From positions 366,814 to 430,813 of the forward strand of contig JAIXUD010000009.1 of assembly GCA_027483645.1 (NCBI GenBank): 64,000 nt of DNA. Direction: 5' to 3'. The notes under the pieces are model-generated. The model was given only the letters and a program-made list of their open reading frames with translations, made no database searches and was not told where the DNA came from. Shown here in pieces: positions 49,596 through 57,367 of this stretch; position 1 is the first letter of the stretch, and the number at the start of each line of letters is the position of its first letter. Source of the stretch: Sphingobacteriales bacterium (GTDB lineage: Bacteria > Bacteroidota > Bacteroidia > Chitinophagales > CAIOSU01). The position numbers and the translations under genes are program-made.

Positions 49596-51035
49596 ATGAA
49601 AAACAATACGCAGTACGTACTCATACTTGGCATAGTGGCATTTTTGATGCTCGGTATGGCGCAAATAAGGCTTTTTGAGCACCGCATGATTGTTGATAGT
49701 GCTGTTAGCGCTTTCGTAATATGCAATACCCAATCATTCGATATTGCAGAAAAACGCATCGCAATAGGTATTAACCAGGTATTGCCGGTAATTGCTACTT
49801 ATTTTACCAGCGATGTAAAATGGATAGTAACGGCATATTACGTTAATGATTATCTATGGTATCTTGGTTTTTTTATACTGTTTCTATTTGTACTAAAACA
49901 ACCTTTCGCGGCGCTCGCCCTCTTAATTGGGTATTTTACCAATATAGGTTACAACTACTTTATCTTACCTTATACGGTGCCTATTCTTTGGCCACTGCTC
50001 ATTTTAACAATACTCATCTTAAGGCAACAAACACTTACTAAAAAGCCATGGCTAAGCACGCTAATTGTTGCAATATCTTTGTTTTTCTTAGCCTTTAGCA
50101 ACCCTGTTAATACCATTACTACCTCCATTTTTCTCGTTTATTTTTTTATTGAGCAGTGGCAAAAAGGTAAGGAGTTATGGCAATACAAGGCATCTGCAGC
50201 ATTTTTTATATTGTTGGTAATCATTAAAAACATCAACCCCGATCCTTATGACATCAACCGAGTTAACGATTTTCGATTTGAACAGTTATTTCATCTTGAT
50301 TTCTTGGCCCGTGCTGTTTGGTTGAGCGATTTTATAATTACCTATCCATTAGGTTTGTTTCTGCTAATAGCCGGTTTAGTGATGGGTATTTCTAAATTCA
50401 GAAAAGGATACAAGTTGCAGGCGCTAGTTATCGGTGGTAGTTTTATGTACTTAACGGTGGTCTTTTTAGCCTATGGTTTACCCGCCCGGGCTGCATTTGA
50501 TGATTTGGTGGCAAAGGCGATGGCTCCTTTACTACTCCTTTTTTCGTTCTTGTTGTCAGAGCACCTTATTCATTACACATTACCGAAAAGGCCCTATGCC
50601 TATTATACCTCCTTGGGTCTGTTTGCATTATTGTTCTCCATAAAAATGGCATTTCTATTTAGCCATTATACTGAGATACCCAACACCAAATTAGCGGTGT
50701 GCAAAACTTTGATTGAGCAAGCACCAAACAATGGGAGCAAGTACTATGTAGACATTAGCAATCTACCAGAGCTAGAAGGTTTAGCCCTCAACTCAATGGA
50801 AGTGATTATACATTCGGCACTTACCAGCGAAAAACCCTACGATATGCATATTGTAGTGGCTGATAGTATCGAGTTGGAAGAGGTGCTTCAAGTAGATGAC
50901 CAAGCCATATACCACATGCCCGGCAATAGCTATACACTTGAAGACGAAATGGGTTTCTTCAACTTCAACCTTGAGGAAGACTGGGAAGAGATAATACCCC
51001 AGCCGGCAGAAGAAGATGTGGCGGTGGCTCAATGA
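49596..51035 (+). CDS. Hypothetical polytopic membrane protein (GT-C-like)
   Basis: 479 residues from ATG 49596; the frame is open earlier but the ATG starts right before helix 1. About ten hydrophobic helices cover residues 5-375, with a soluble C-terminal part of about 100 residues that ends acidic (EEDWEEIIPQPAEEDVAVAQ). The layout resembles GT-C glycosyltransferases or polysaccharide proteins but no motif proves it. The DNA is more AT-rich than its neighbours, which may point to transfer. Confidence 0.65.
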   Translation: MKNNTQYVLILGIVAFLMLGMAQIRLFEHRMIVDSAVSAFVICNTQSFDIAEKRIAIGINQVLPVIATYFTSDVKWIVTAYYVNDYLWYLGFFILFLFVLKQPFAALALLIGYFTNIGYNYFILPYTVPILWPLLILTILILRQQTLTKKPWLSTLIVAISLFFLAFSNPVNTITTSIFLVYFFIEQWQKGKELWQYKASAAFFILLVIIKNINPDPYDINRVNDFRFEQLFHLDFLARAVWLSDFIITYPLGLFLLIAGLVMGISKFRKGYKLQALVIGGSFMYLTVVFLAYGLPARAAFDDLVAKAMAPLLLLFSFLLSEHLIHYTLPKRPYAYYTSLGLFALLFSIKMAFLFSHYTEIPNTKLAVCKTLIEQAPNNGSKYYVDISNLPELEGLALNSMEVIIHSALTSEKPYDMHIVVADSIELEEVLQVDDQAIYHMPGNSYTLEDEMGFFNFNLEEDWEEIIPQPAEEDVAVAQ

Positions 51036-51102
51036 GAGAGCAACCAATCAATGTTTTTATCGAAGGGCGTAGTGAAAGTTAGTTTAGCCCAAAAACCAAC
51101 TC

Positions 51103-51136
51103 CGGACCGTGGACCGTAGACTGCGGACCGTGGACT
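51103..51136. repeat. GGACCGTGG micro-repeat
   Basis: CGGACCGTGGACCGTAGACT then GCGGACCGTGGACT: three to four copies of GGACCGT/GTAGAC words, upstream of holA. Confidence 0.6.
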
Positions 51137-51144
51137 AATTTGTT

Positions 51145-51152
51145 TAAATTTG
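51145..51152 (+). promoter_or_regulatory. -7 element of holA
   Basis: TAAATTTG, a perfect TAnnTTTG box, only 4 bases before the ATG at 51157. Confidence 0.45.
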
Positions 51153-51156
51153 CCAC

Positions 51157-52161
51157 ATGCCTGAGTTGGATTACCAAACCATCATCAAAGACCTTAAAGC
51201 GCGCAGTTTTGCGCCCATATACTTTCTGCAAGGGGAAGAGCCTTATTATATTGATAAGGTCAGCGACTTTATAGAGGAGCATGCCTTGAGCGAAGCGGAG
51301 AAGAGCTTCAACCAAACCATTATCTACGGTAGGGATGTGAACCACAATAGCCTAATGGATATTGTGCGCCGCTACCCGATGATGAGCGAAAAGCAGGTGG
51401 TAATACTAAAAGAGGCGCAGAACTACGACTACTTGGATAAGCTGGATGGCTACTTCGATAAGCCGATGCCCAGCACCATTCTGGTGATATGCTACAAGTA
51501 CAAGAAATTCCGCAAAGGTACTAAGGCACAAAAGGCGGTAGAGAAGAACGGGGTGTTTATGAACTCCGAGAAGCTTAAGGACCAGCAGATCCCAGCCTTT
51601 GTTGCGGCCAAGGCACAAAACATCGGCCTACGCCTCGACCCGAATGCCGCCAACCTGTTAGTAGAGTACCTCGGCAACGACCTTAGCAAGATTGAGAACC
51701 AGATGGATAAGCTGGCCCTTAATGCCCAGCAAGGCGTAGCTGTAACCACTGCCGACATCGAGAAGTACATCGGCATCAGTAAAGATTACAACGTATTTGA
51801 GTTGACCGATGCTCTCGTTCGCAAAGACCATGGCAAGGCCCAGAAGGTGGTGAAGTACTTCGCCGGCAACCCGAAAGACCATCACCCCATCATGGTTATC
51901 GCGTTTCTGTACAGCTTCTATAGCAAGGCCTACGCTTACTTCCACTACAAAAACCAAAACGACAACGAGTTGATGAAGTCGCTGGAAACGTATTGGGGGG
52001 CGATACAAAACCTACGCACCTACGGCAAAAACTACACTCAGGCTGATGCCGAAAAAAGCGTGGCCCTGCTACACGAATACGACCTAAAGAGCAAAGGCGT
52101 AGATTACACTGGCGATGAAGGCGACTTGCTGCGCGAGCTGGTGTTTAGGTTGATGAATTGA
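51157..52161 (+). CDS. holA: DNA polymerase III delta subunit
   Basis: 334 residues. The clamp-loader wrench that opens the beta clamp. Opening section FAPIYFLQGEEPYYIDKVSD and the later region DLSKIENQMDKLALNA match HolA, as does the C-terminal collar domain (DLLRELVFRLMN). Length is normal. There is an upstream micro-repeat. Confidence 0.92.
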   Translation: MPELDYQTIIKDLKARSFAPIYFLQGEEPYYIDKVSDFIEEHALSEAEKSFNQTIIYGRDVNHNSLMDIVRRYPMMSEKQVVILKEAQNYDYLDKLDGYFDKPMPSTILVICYKYKKFRKGTKAQKAVEKNGVFMNSEKLKDQQIPAFVAAKAQNIGLRLDPNAANLLVEYLGNDLSKIENQMDKLALNAQQGVAVTTADIEKYIGISKDYNVFELTDALVRKDHGKAQKVVKYFAGNPKDHHPIMVIAFLYSFYSKAYAYFHYKNQNDNELMKSLETYWGAIQNLRTYGKNYTQADAEKSVALLHEYDLKSKGVDYTGDEGDLLRELVFRLMN

Positions 52162-52272
52162 AGATAATATAACCTTGTTTAGCGAGGGCATTAATGAAAC
52201 AGACGAAGCCCTACCAGCTTAAGCATTAGTAGATTGAAAGCAATTAGAGTGGCTACTTGTTGCGCCTTTCTA

Positions 52273-52280
52273 TACCTTTG
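52273..52280 (+). promoter_or_regulatory. Possible -7 element for the DUF3109 gene
   Basis: TACCTTTG matches TAnnTTTG, about 100 bases before the gene; no good -33 element. Confidence 0.3.
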
Positions 52281-52381
52281 CATCACTCCTGTGGTTATAC
52301 TTAACAAAAGAAGTCGGACATTTGCATTCGGTTGGGGCAACCACCTCCAAAACAGCCAATACCCAATAAATAATACACAGC

Positions 52382-52996
52382 ATGATAATGATCGACAATA
52401 TCCTCATATCGGATGAGGTGGTGAAAAAGCAGTTTGTATGCAACCTAAGTGCCTGCAAGGGCGCTTGCTGTGTGGAGGGTGAAAGTGGTGCACCGATGGA
52501 AGATTTTGAGGTAGAAATAATGCTGCGCGACTACGAGAAATTTAAACCATACATGACCCCCGAAGGTATTGCCGAAGTAGAAGCGCGTGGCATGTACTAT
52601 ATGGAGGATGGCGAGGCCAAAACCACCTTGGTAGGCGGCGAAGGTGGCCCATGCGCTTATGTAAACTATAAAGATGGCATTACTTATTGTGGCATAGAGA
52701 AGGCTTGGGAAGAAGGTAAATTGGATTTCCGCAAGCCGGTATCGTGCCATTTGTATCCCATCCGCGTAAAGGAAAGCCACGATGTAGTGTTTGTCAACTA
52801 TTTCTCTTGGGACATTTGCGACCCCGCCTGCTCACTAGGCGAGGCTTTGCAGGTGCCCGTATACCGTTTCCTCCGCGAACCGCTCATTCGCCGCTTTGGG
52901 GAAGAGTTCTACGAGGTGCTTGATGAAACCGTAAAATACGCCGAAGACAACCCTGATGCCGGTGAGATAATTGAATTGGATTCGTTGGAGGATTGA
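52382..52996 (+). CDS. DUF3109 family cysteine-rich protein
   Basis: 204 residues. Cysteine clusters FVCNLSACKGACC near 20-32, GPCAYVNYKDGITYCGI, PVSCHLYP, and ICDPACSLG are those of DUF3109, related to YkgJ-type proteins thought to bind zinc or an iron-sulfur cluster. Cytoplasmic. The role is unknown. A second ATG lies two codons in. Confidence 0.88.
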   Translation: MIMIDNILISDEVVKKQFVCNLSACKGACCVEGESGAPMEDFEVEIMLRDYEKFKPYMTPEGIAEVEARGMYYMEDGEAKTTLVGGEGGPCAYVNYKDGITYCGIEKAWEEGKLDFRKPVSCHLYPIRVKESHDVVFVNYFSWDICDPACSLGEALQVPVYRFLREPLIRRFGEEFYEVLDETVKYAEDNPDAGEIIELDSLED

Positions 52997-53036
52997 TTCG
53001 TTTTAACCTGTTAAGGTTCTGTATTCTGTCTTTAAT

Positions 53037-53069
53037 CACTGAGAAAACGGCACGGAGAAACACGGAAAT
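53037..53069. repeat. CACGGAGAAA-type micro-repeat
   Basis: ATCACTGAGAAAACGGCACG then GAGAAACACGGAAATT, a run of xCACxGAGAAA words, between the DUF3109 gene and the convergent lipoprotein gene. Upstream is a palindrome AACCTGTTAAGGTT. Confidence 0.5.
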
Positions 53070-53756
53070 TTATTCTAGGAAAGGCGGCAAGAATAAAGAA
53101 TCAAGTTCATCGTCATTATAACAGATTATGATGATCGGCATGCCCTTCTTTTGCCTAACAAAGTATTTGCTTGAATTTTGAGCATAACAGGCAAGACTTT
53201 CAGTACCGTTTGTAAAATAATCAGCCTTTAGGAAATAGGATTGCTGAATCAATCGAAAACCATAAGCAATTACTGGCTTAGAGGCCTTTCGATGCCATGT
53301 AAGTTTAATAATTGGATGATGTTGCTTGTCGTAATTGTAATATTCGTGTATTGCCGCTATTACTTCTCGGGTATCTTTAATGCCACCATCTATCCATATT
53401 TGCCCAACGCTATCAATATGCATTGTTAAGGTTGTACGGCTAGGTTCAAACCTGCGTGTAGGTATTCTCTCCAATAATACAGGAATTAAGAACTTGCCAT
53501 GAACACCCAACAAACCTATAGGTATTTTTAGTTTGAGTGGAGTGCTTATTAAGTTACTATCCTCTGATTCATATGTCCTTAGATGTTGAAAAAGATCTGT
53601 AATGGATGGGTCTGTAATATCTTTTTGAGGAATAACAGTATCAGACTTGACAAAAAAGTCATTGTCCAGACAATCTTCATTTGCCTGCTTAACCCCATGA
53701 CATGAAATAGTAAGCAGAAGAAGTAATGATAAGGTAAGGGATATAAACACTTTCAT
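53070..53756 (-). CDS. Hypothetical lipoprotein
   Basis: 228 residues. Lipoprotein signal with LTISC (Cys about 19). The rest has no domain I know; segments such as LTMHIDSVGQIWIDGGIKDT and IAAIHEYYNYDKQHHPIIKL resemble the ExbD/TolR-like periplasmic fold (short strand-helix-strand), but that is tentative. Confidence 0.65.
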   Translation of the reverse strand: MKVFISLTLSLLLLLTISCHGVKQANEDCLDNDFFVKSDTVIPQKDITDPSITDLFQHLRTYESEDSNLISTPLKLKIPIGLLGVHGKFLIPVLLERIPTRRFEPSRTTLTMHIDSVGQIWIDGGIKDTREVIAAIHEYYNYDKQHHPIIKLTWHRKASKPVIAYGFRLIQQSYFLKADYFTNGTESLACYAQNSSKYFVRQKKGMPIIIICYNDDELDSLFLPPFLE

Positions 53757-53792
53757 TACATGGATTTTAGTGATAAACCCGCTGCGGTAACA

Positions 53793-55130
53793 TCACTCCC
53801 CCGAAAACCGCAACCGTTCCCCCAGCTTACTATCATCCAGCACCCCCTGCCGATAAGCCAAGTGCCCGCTTACAAACGTATGCGTAACCGCCGAGCGGAA
53901 AGTTTGCCCCTCAAATGGAGACCAACCGCATTGGTATAGGATGTTATCCGTTTGCACCGTCCAGGGTCGGTTTAAGTCTACCAGCACCAGGTCAGCAAAA
54001 TAGCCTTCCCGTATAAAGCCCCGCTCCGGTATGCGGAACAGGATGGCTGGGTTGTGCGCTGCCTTTTGCACGATGGTTTGTAGGCTTATCTTGCCTTGGT
54101 GATACATTTCTAGCAATGCTACCAGCGCATGCTGCACCAGCGGCCCGCCCGATGGCGCTTTGGAATATATTTGGCCTTTCTCCTCCAACGTATGCGGGGC
54201 GTGGTCGGTTGCCAGCACATCAATACGGTCATCCAGCAAGGCGGCCAGCACCGCATCCCTATCGGTGGCCGTCTTTACGGCAGGGTTCCATTTAATTAGG
54301 GTGCCTTTGGTGGCATAGTCCGCATCGCTAAACCATAGGTGGTGCGTGCAAGCCTCAGCAGTTATCTTCTTGTCCCCCAGCGGGGTGGTGTTATCAAATA
54401 GGTCCGTTTCCATCGCGGTGGAGATGTGCAATACGTGCAACCGCGTGCCATGCGTTTTGGCTAACTCAATTGCCATGCTCGATGACTTGTAGCAAGCCTC
54501 CGCATTGCGAATGATGGGGTGCATCTCCATTGGTATATTGTCTCCGTATTGGGCAATAGCCGCCGCCATGTTCTCGCGGATGGTATGCTCATCTTCGCAG
54601 TGCGTAGCAATCAACCCTGGGAAGGCACCAAACAAGTTGTCAAGCGTTCCAGGATTATCCACCAGCATGTTACCGGTGGAAGAACCCATAAATATCTTCA
54701 GTCCGCACACGTTCTTAAGGTCGGTGCGCATAGCCTCATCGTAGTTATCGTTGGATGCACCCATAAAAAACGAGTAGTTGGCCAATGAGGTGCGCGAGGC
54801 AATTTCATACTTCTGCTCCAACAGCACTTGTGTAGTAGCAGGTGGGTTAGTATTGGGCATCTCCATAAAAGAGGTAATGCCCCCAGCCACGGCCGCCCGT
54901 GCCTCGCTACGTATGTGCGCCTTGTGCGTAAGCCCCGGCTCACGGAAGTGCACTTGGTCGTCAATAAGGCCGGGCAACAGGTATTGCCCTTTCGCATCAA
55001 TCACCTCCGCTTCCGATGCGGAAATGTTGGGGGCAATCTTGGTAATGCGACCGTTGCTTATCAGCACATCGCTTTCGGTTATCTGGCCTTCATTTGCTAG
55101 GCGGGCATTGGTTATTAGGTATGATTTCAT
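53793..55130 (-). CDS. pyrC: Dihydroorotase (class I, Bacteroidota variant)
   Basis: 445 residues. Pyrimidine synthesis: cyclises carbamoyl-aspartate to dihydroorotate. Amidohydrolase motifs: DDQVHFREPGLTHK near 58, GLKIFMGSSTG with the lysine to be carboxylated near 145, HCEDEH, LHVLHIST, and ATDHAPHTLEEK. In most class I enzymes the first motif is DxHxHxR; here the first His is Gln (QVH), a change I recall from other Bacteroidota. It may bind a single metal or be less active. Confidence 0.9.
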   Translation of the reverse strand: MKSYLITNARLANEGQITESDVLISNGRITKIAPNISASEAEVIDAKGQYLLPGLIDDQVHFREPGLTHKAHIRSEARAAVAGGITSFMEMPNTNPPATTQVLLEQKYEIASRTSLANYSFFMGASNDNYDEAMRTDLKNVCGLKIFMGSSTGNMLVDNPGTLDNLFGAFPGLIATHCEDEHTIRENMAAAIAQYGDNIPMEMHPIIRNAEACYKSSSMAIELAKTHGTRLHVLHISTAMETDLFDNTTPLGDKKITAEACTHHLWFSDADYATKGTLIKWNPAVKTATDRDAVLAALLDDRIDVLATDHAPHTLEEKGQIYSKAPSGGPLVQHALVALLEMYHQGKISLQTIVQKAAHNPAILFRIPERGFIREGYFADLVLVDLNRPWTVQTDNILYQCGWSPFEGQTFRSAVTHTFVSGHLAYRQGVLDDSKLGERLRFSGE

Positions 55131-55143
55131 GTAGTTAGAGTTG

Positions 55144-55174
55144 TTCCTATTTCCTATTTCCTATTTCCTATTTC
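55144..55174. repeat. TATTTCC heptamer array
   Basis: Four perfect tandem TATTTCC/TTCCTAT units fill the gap between pfkA stop (55173) and pyrC start (55130). A run of this kind is prone to slippage and lies in the pyrC leader. Confidence 0.8.
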
Positions 55175-56162
55175 AAATATTCGATAGCGTATCTGCCAAT
55201 TGCACCCATTCGGGTTTTATGGCGTTGTGGTATTTGGTAGCTTTTTCCAATGGTACTTCCACCGTTTGGCCGCATTGCACCCCAATCATCAGTCGGGTTT
55301 TGCCTTGCACTATCGCCTCTACGGCTGCCACACCCATTTGGCTGCTTATCAGTCTATCCAAACTGCTGGGGCTGCCGCCACGCTGCAAGTGGCCCAGCAC
55401 TGTTACCTTTATCTCAAATTCGCTCAACCTATCCTTCACCTTGTCAACTATTTCAAAAGCCCCGCCTTGGTCGTCGCCCTCGGCTACTACTACAATGTTG
55501 CTGGTCTTTTTCATAGTGTAGCGGTTCTTCAAGGTCTCCACCAGTTTATCCAAGTCGGTTTTAAACTCTGGTATCAGTATGGCATCGGCACCGCTGGCAA
55601 TGCCACTACGCAAGGCAATAAAACCCGCATCCCTGCCCATCACCTCTACAAAAAACAGGCGGTCGTGGCTTGCCGCTGTGTCGCGTATCTTGTCTATGCA
55701 ATCTACCACGGTGTTCACTGCCGTATCATAGCCAATGGTATAGTCGGTTCCAAACAAGTCGTTATCTATCGTGCCCGGCAAGCCGATAAACTGAATCTCT
55801 GGATACTCATCGGTAAACTCCAGCGCACCCTTAAACGTGCCGTCGCCACCAATAGCCACCACGCCACCGATACCGGCAGCCTTCAAGTTATCATACGCCT
55901 GCTTGCGGCCGCTCTTGGTCATAAACTGCTTGCTGCGCGACGACTTTAAGATAGTGCCACCCCGCTGTATAATATTGCTTACTGAGGAAGAGTTAAGCGG
56001 CTGGAAATCGCCCTCCACCATGCCTTCGTAGCCGCGGAAGATGCCCACGCACTCCGTGCTTTGTGCCAATGCTGCTCGCACCACGGCGCGTATGGCAGCA
56101 TTCATGCCTGGCGAATCGCCGCCAGAAGTGAATACCCCTATTTTCTGTATTTTTGAAGACAT
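55173..56162 (-). CDS. pfkA: 6-phosphofructokinase
   Basis: 329 residues. ATP-dependent phosphorylation of fructose-6-phosphate in glycolysis. GGDSPGMNAAIRAVVR, the ATP-site GGDGTFKGA, catalytic PGTIDND and substrate-binding MGRDAGFIALRSG are all present, as is LGHLQRGGSPSSLDR. Cytoplasmic. A divergent gene starts 18 bases away at 56181. Confidence 0.97.
   Translation of the reverse strand: MSSKIQKIGVFTSGGDSPGMNAAIRAVVRAALAQSTECVGIFRGYEGMVEGDFQPLNSSSVSNIIQRGGTILKSSRSKQFMTKSGRKQAYDNLKAAGIGGVVAIGGDGTFKGALEFTDEYPEIQFIGLPGTIDNDLFGTDYTIGYDTAVNTVVDCIDKIRDTAASHDRLFFVEVMGRDAGFIALRSGIASGADAILIPEFKTDLDKLVETLKNRYTMKKTSNIVVVAEGDDQGGAFEIVDKVKDRLSEFEIKVTVLGHLQRGGSPSSLDRLISSQMGVAAVEAIVQGKTRLMIGVQCGQTVEVPLEKATKYHNAIKPEWVQLADTLSNI
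56148..56155 (+). promoter_or_regulatory. -7 element inside the pfkA start, for the DUF3365-type gene
   Basis: TATTTTTG (a perfect TAnnTTTG) lies within the first codons of pfkA on the opposite strand and reads toward 56181. Confidence 0.4.
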
Positions 56163-56180
56163 CTAATGGTTGATTTTTTT

Positions 56181-56819
56181 ATGAAGAACGCCTATCTATC
56201 CATAGCCACTATAACTATAGCCATTTCGCTTTTTGTTGCCTGTGCCGAAAATACGAACGAAACCTCACATAAAGATACCAAACTGCTACCCAATTCAGGT
56301 GATGTTTACCCTGCCGAGCAGGCCGCCGCACTGGATGTGGCATCGGAGGCAACCCTGATAGGACAGCAACAGTTGGTGAGCATGCTGCTTACGGCCATGG
56401 AAGACAGCGGCACCACCTATGCCATAACTTATTGCAATATTAATGTGGGCGGCATTTACGATTCGCTAGAAGCTACTTTCGGGGTGGATGTAAAGCGCGT
56501 GAGCCACAGGCCACGAAACCCCGCCAACAACATTACACCCCGCGAGCAACAGTTGATTGATGAATACTCCGTATCATCAAAGTTGAGTACCCTAGCCATA
56601 TTTGACGATGGCGACCACTATACTGCCTACCGCCCCATACGCATGAGCTTGCTAGCCTGCAGCAAATGCCACGGCACCCCGGGCGAAGACATTGAAGAGG
56701 TTACTTTCATCACCATCAACATGCTTTACCCTGATGATAAAGCAATTGGGTTTAAGTACAAGGATATGAGGGGGTTATGGAGGGTTGAAGTGCCTAAAAA
56801 TAAGATACAAGATTTGTAG
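56181..56819 (+). CDS. Haem-binding DUF3365/Tll0287-like lipoprotein
   Basis: About 212 residues from ATG 56181. Lipobox FVACAEN (Cys about 19). The C-terminal CSKCHGTPG is a CxxCH site for covalent haem c, and the domain around it (AITYCNINVGGIYDSL ... RVSHRPRNPANNITP) is that of DUF3365/Tll0287. These are periplasmic single-haem proteins, thought to be redox sensors or carriers. It is divergent from pfkA. Confidence 0.85.
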   Translation: MKNAYLSIATITIAISLFVACAENTNETSHKDTKLLPNSGDVYPAEQAAALDVASEATLIGQQQLVSMLLTAMEDSGTTYAITYCNINVGGIYDSLEATFGVDVKRVSHRPRNPANNITPREQQLIDEYSVSSKLSTLAIFDDGDHYTAYRPIRMSLLACSKCHGTPGEDIEEVTFITINMLYPDDKAIGFKYKDMRGLWRVEVPKNKIQDL

Positions 56820-57328
56820 ACGCAAGATTTGCTGCAAAGTTTGATGCCAACATAAATTCTTGCCGTTTAGTAATCAAGAAGTACGATATGAAATGGCATT
56901 CGTACTCGCATCAATAGTCTCTTGGATTCAAAAGCACGGCTCCGACCGACCTCGCCACACCTTCCTTCGCCTTGAATCCTTACGATTTTATTAAAAGTTA
57001 ATCCCGTTAAGAAAAGCCTCCTCAGTACTGAATAAGGTTCTTGATGCGACGTTACCAGTGGGCGGGATTTAACCAATTAATCACTTTCTGGCTTAGCGAT
57101 AGTTTATTATTAACTACTACACTCATCATCATTCGATGATCTTGCGCTTCCATCTTAACATTTACTTGCGTTCTATCCTCCAAAAATATTACTTTCCTTG
57201 TCAGGTCATCATAACCTAGAAAGAAAAAATGAAAGAGGGGGCAATGGCTGCTAAATACCTCTTAACAGATAACCAATCAACCAATAACCAAATAATAAAC
57301 CATTTCCTACAATTTGCTGTTTCTGTAG
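56820..57328. other. Gene-free region with two hairpins and a micro-repeat
   Basis: About 510 bp with no convincing gene. It contains GTACGA...TCGTAC (56881-56886/56900-56905), and GGATTCAA...TTGAATCC (56924-56931/56972-56979) around a GC-rich block. On the - strand this block has patches that look like a broken tRNA (GGTCGGTCGGAGCC, TTTTGAATCC, GAGTACGAATGCC), but a proper cloverleaf does not form. ACCAATCAACCAATAACCAA at 57272-57291 belongs to the repeat family of 26408-26427. Confidence 0.5.
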
Positions 57329-57336
57329 TAACTTTG
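57329..57336 (+). promoter_or_regulatory. -7 element of gcvP
   Basis: TAACTTTG is a perfect -7 box 31 bases before the GTG at 57368. Confidence 0.5.
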
Positions 57337-57367
57337 CACCCATAACGCAGCCAAAATCGTACTCCAA

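Noticed and set aside
55144-55174. CRISPR array
   Set aside because: Heptamer and 14-mer arrays lack spacers and the repeat length of CRISPR, and no cas genes are present.
55200-55949. 249-codon frame opposite pfkA
   Set aside because: Antisense to a perfectly conserved pfkA; shadow of codon bias.
56881-56979. A functional tRNA gene on the - strand
   Set aside because: Patches are tRNA-like but the acceptor and T arms do not pair.
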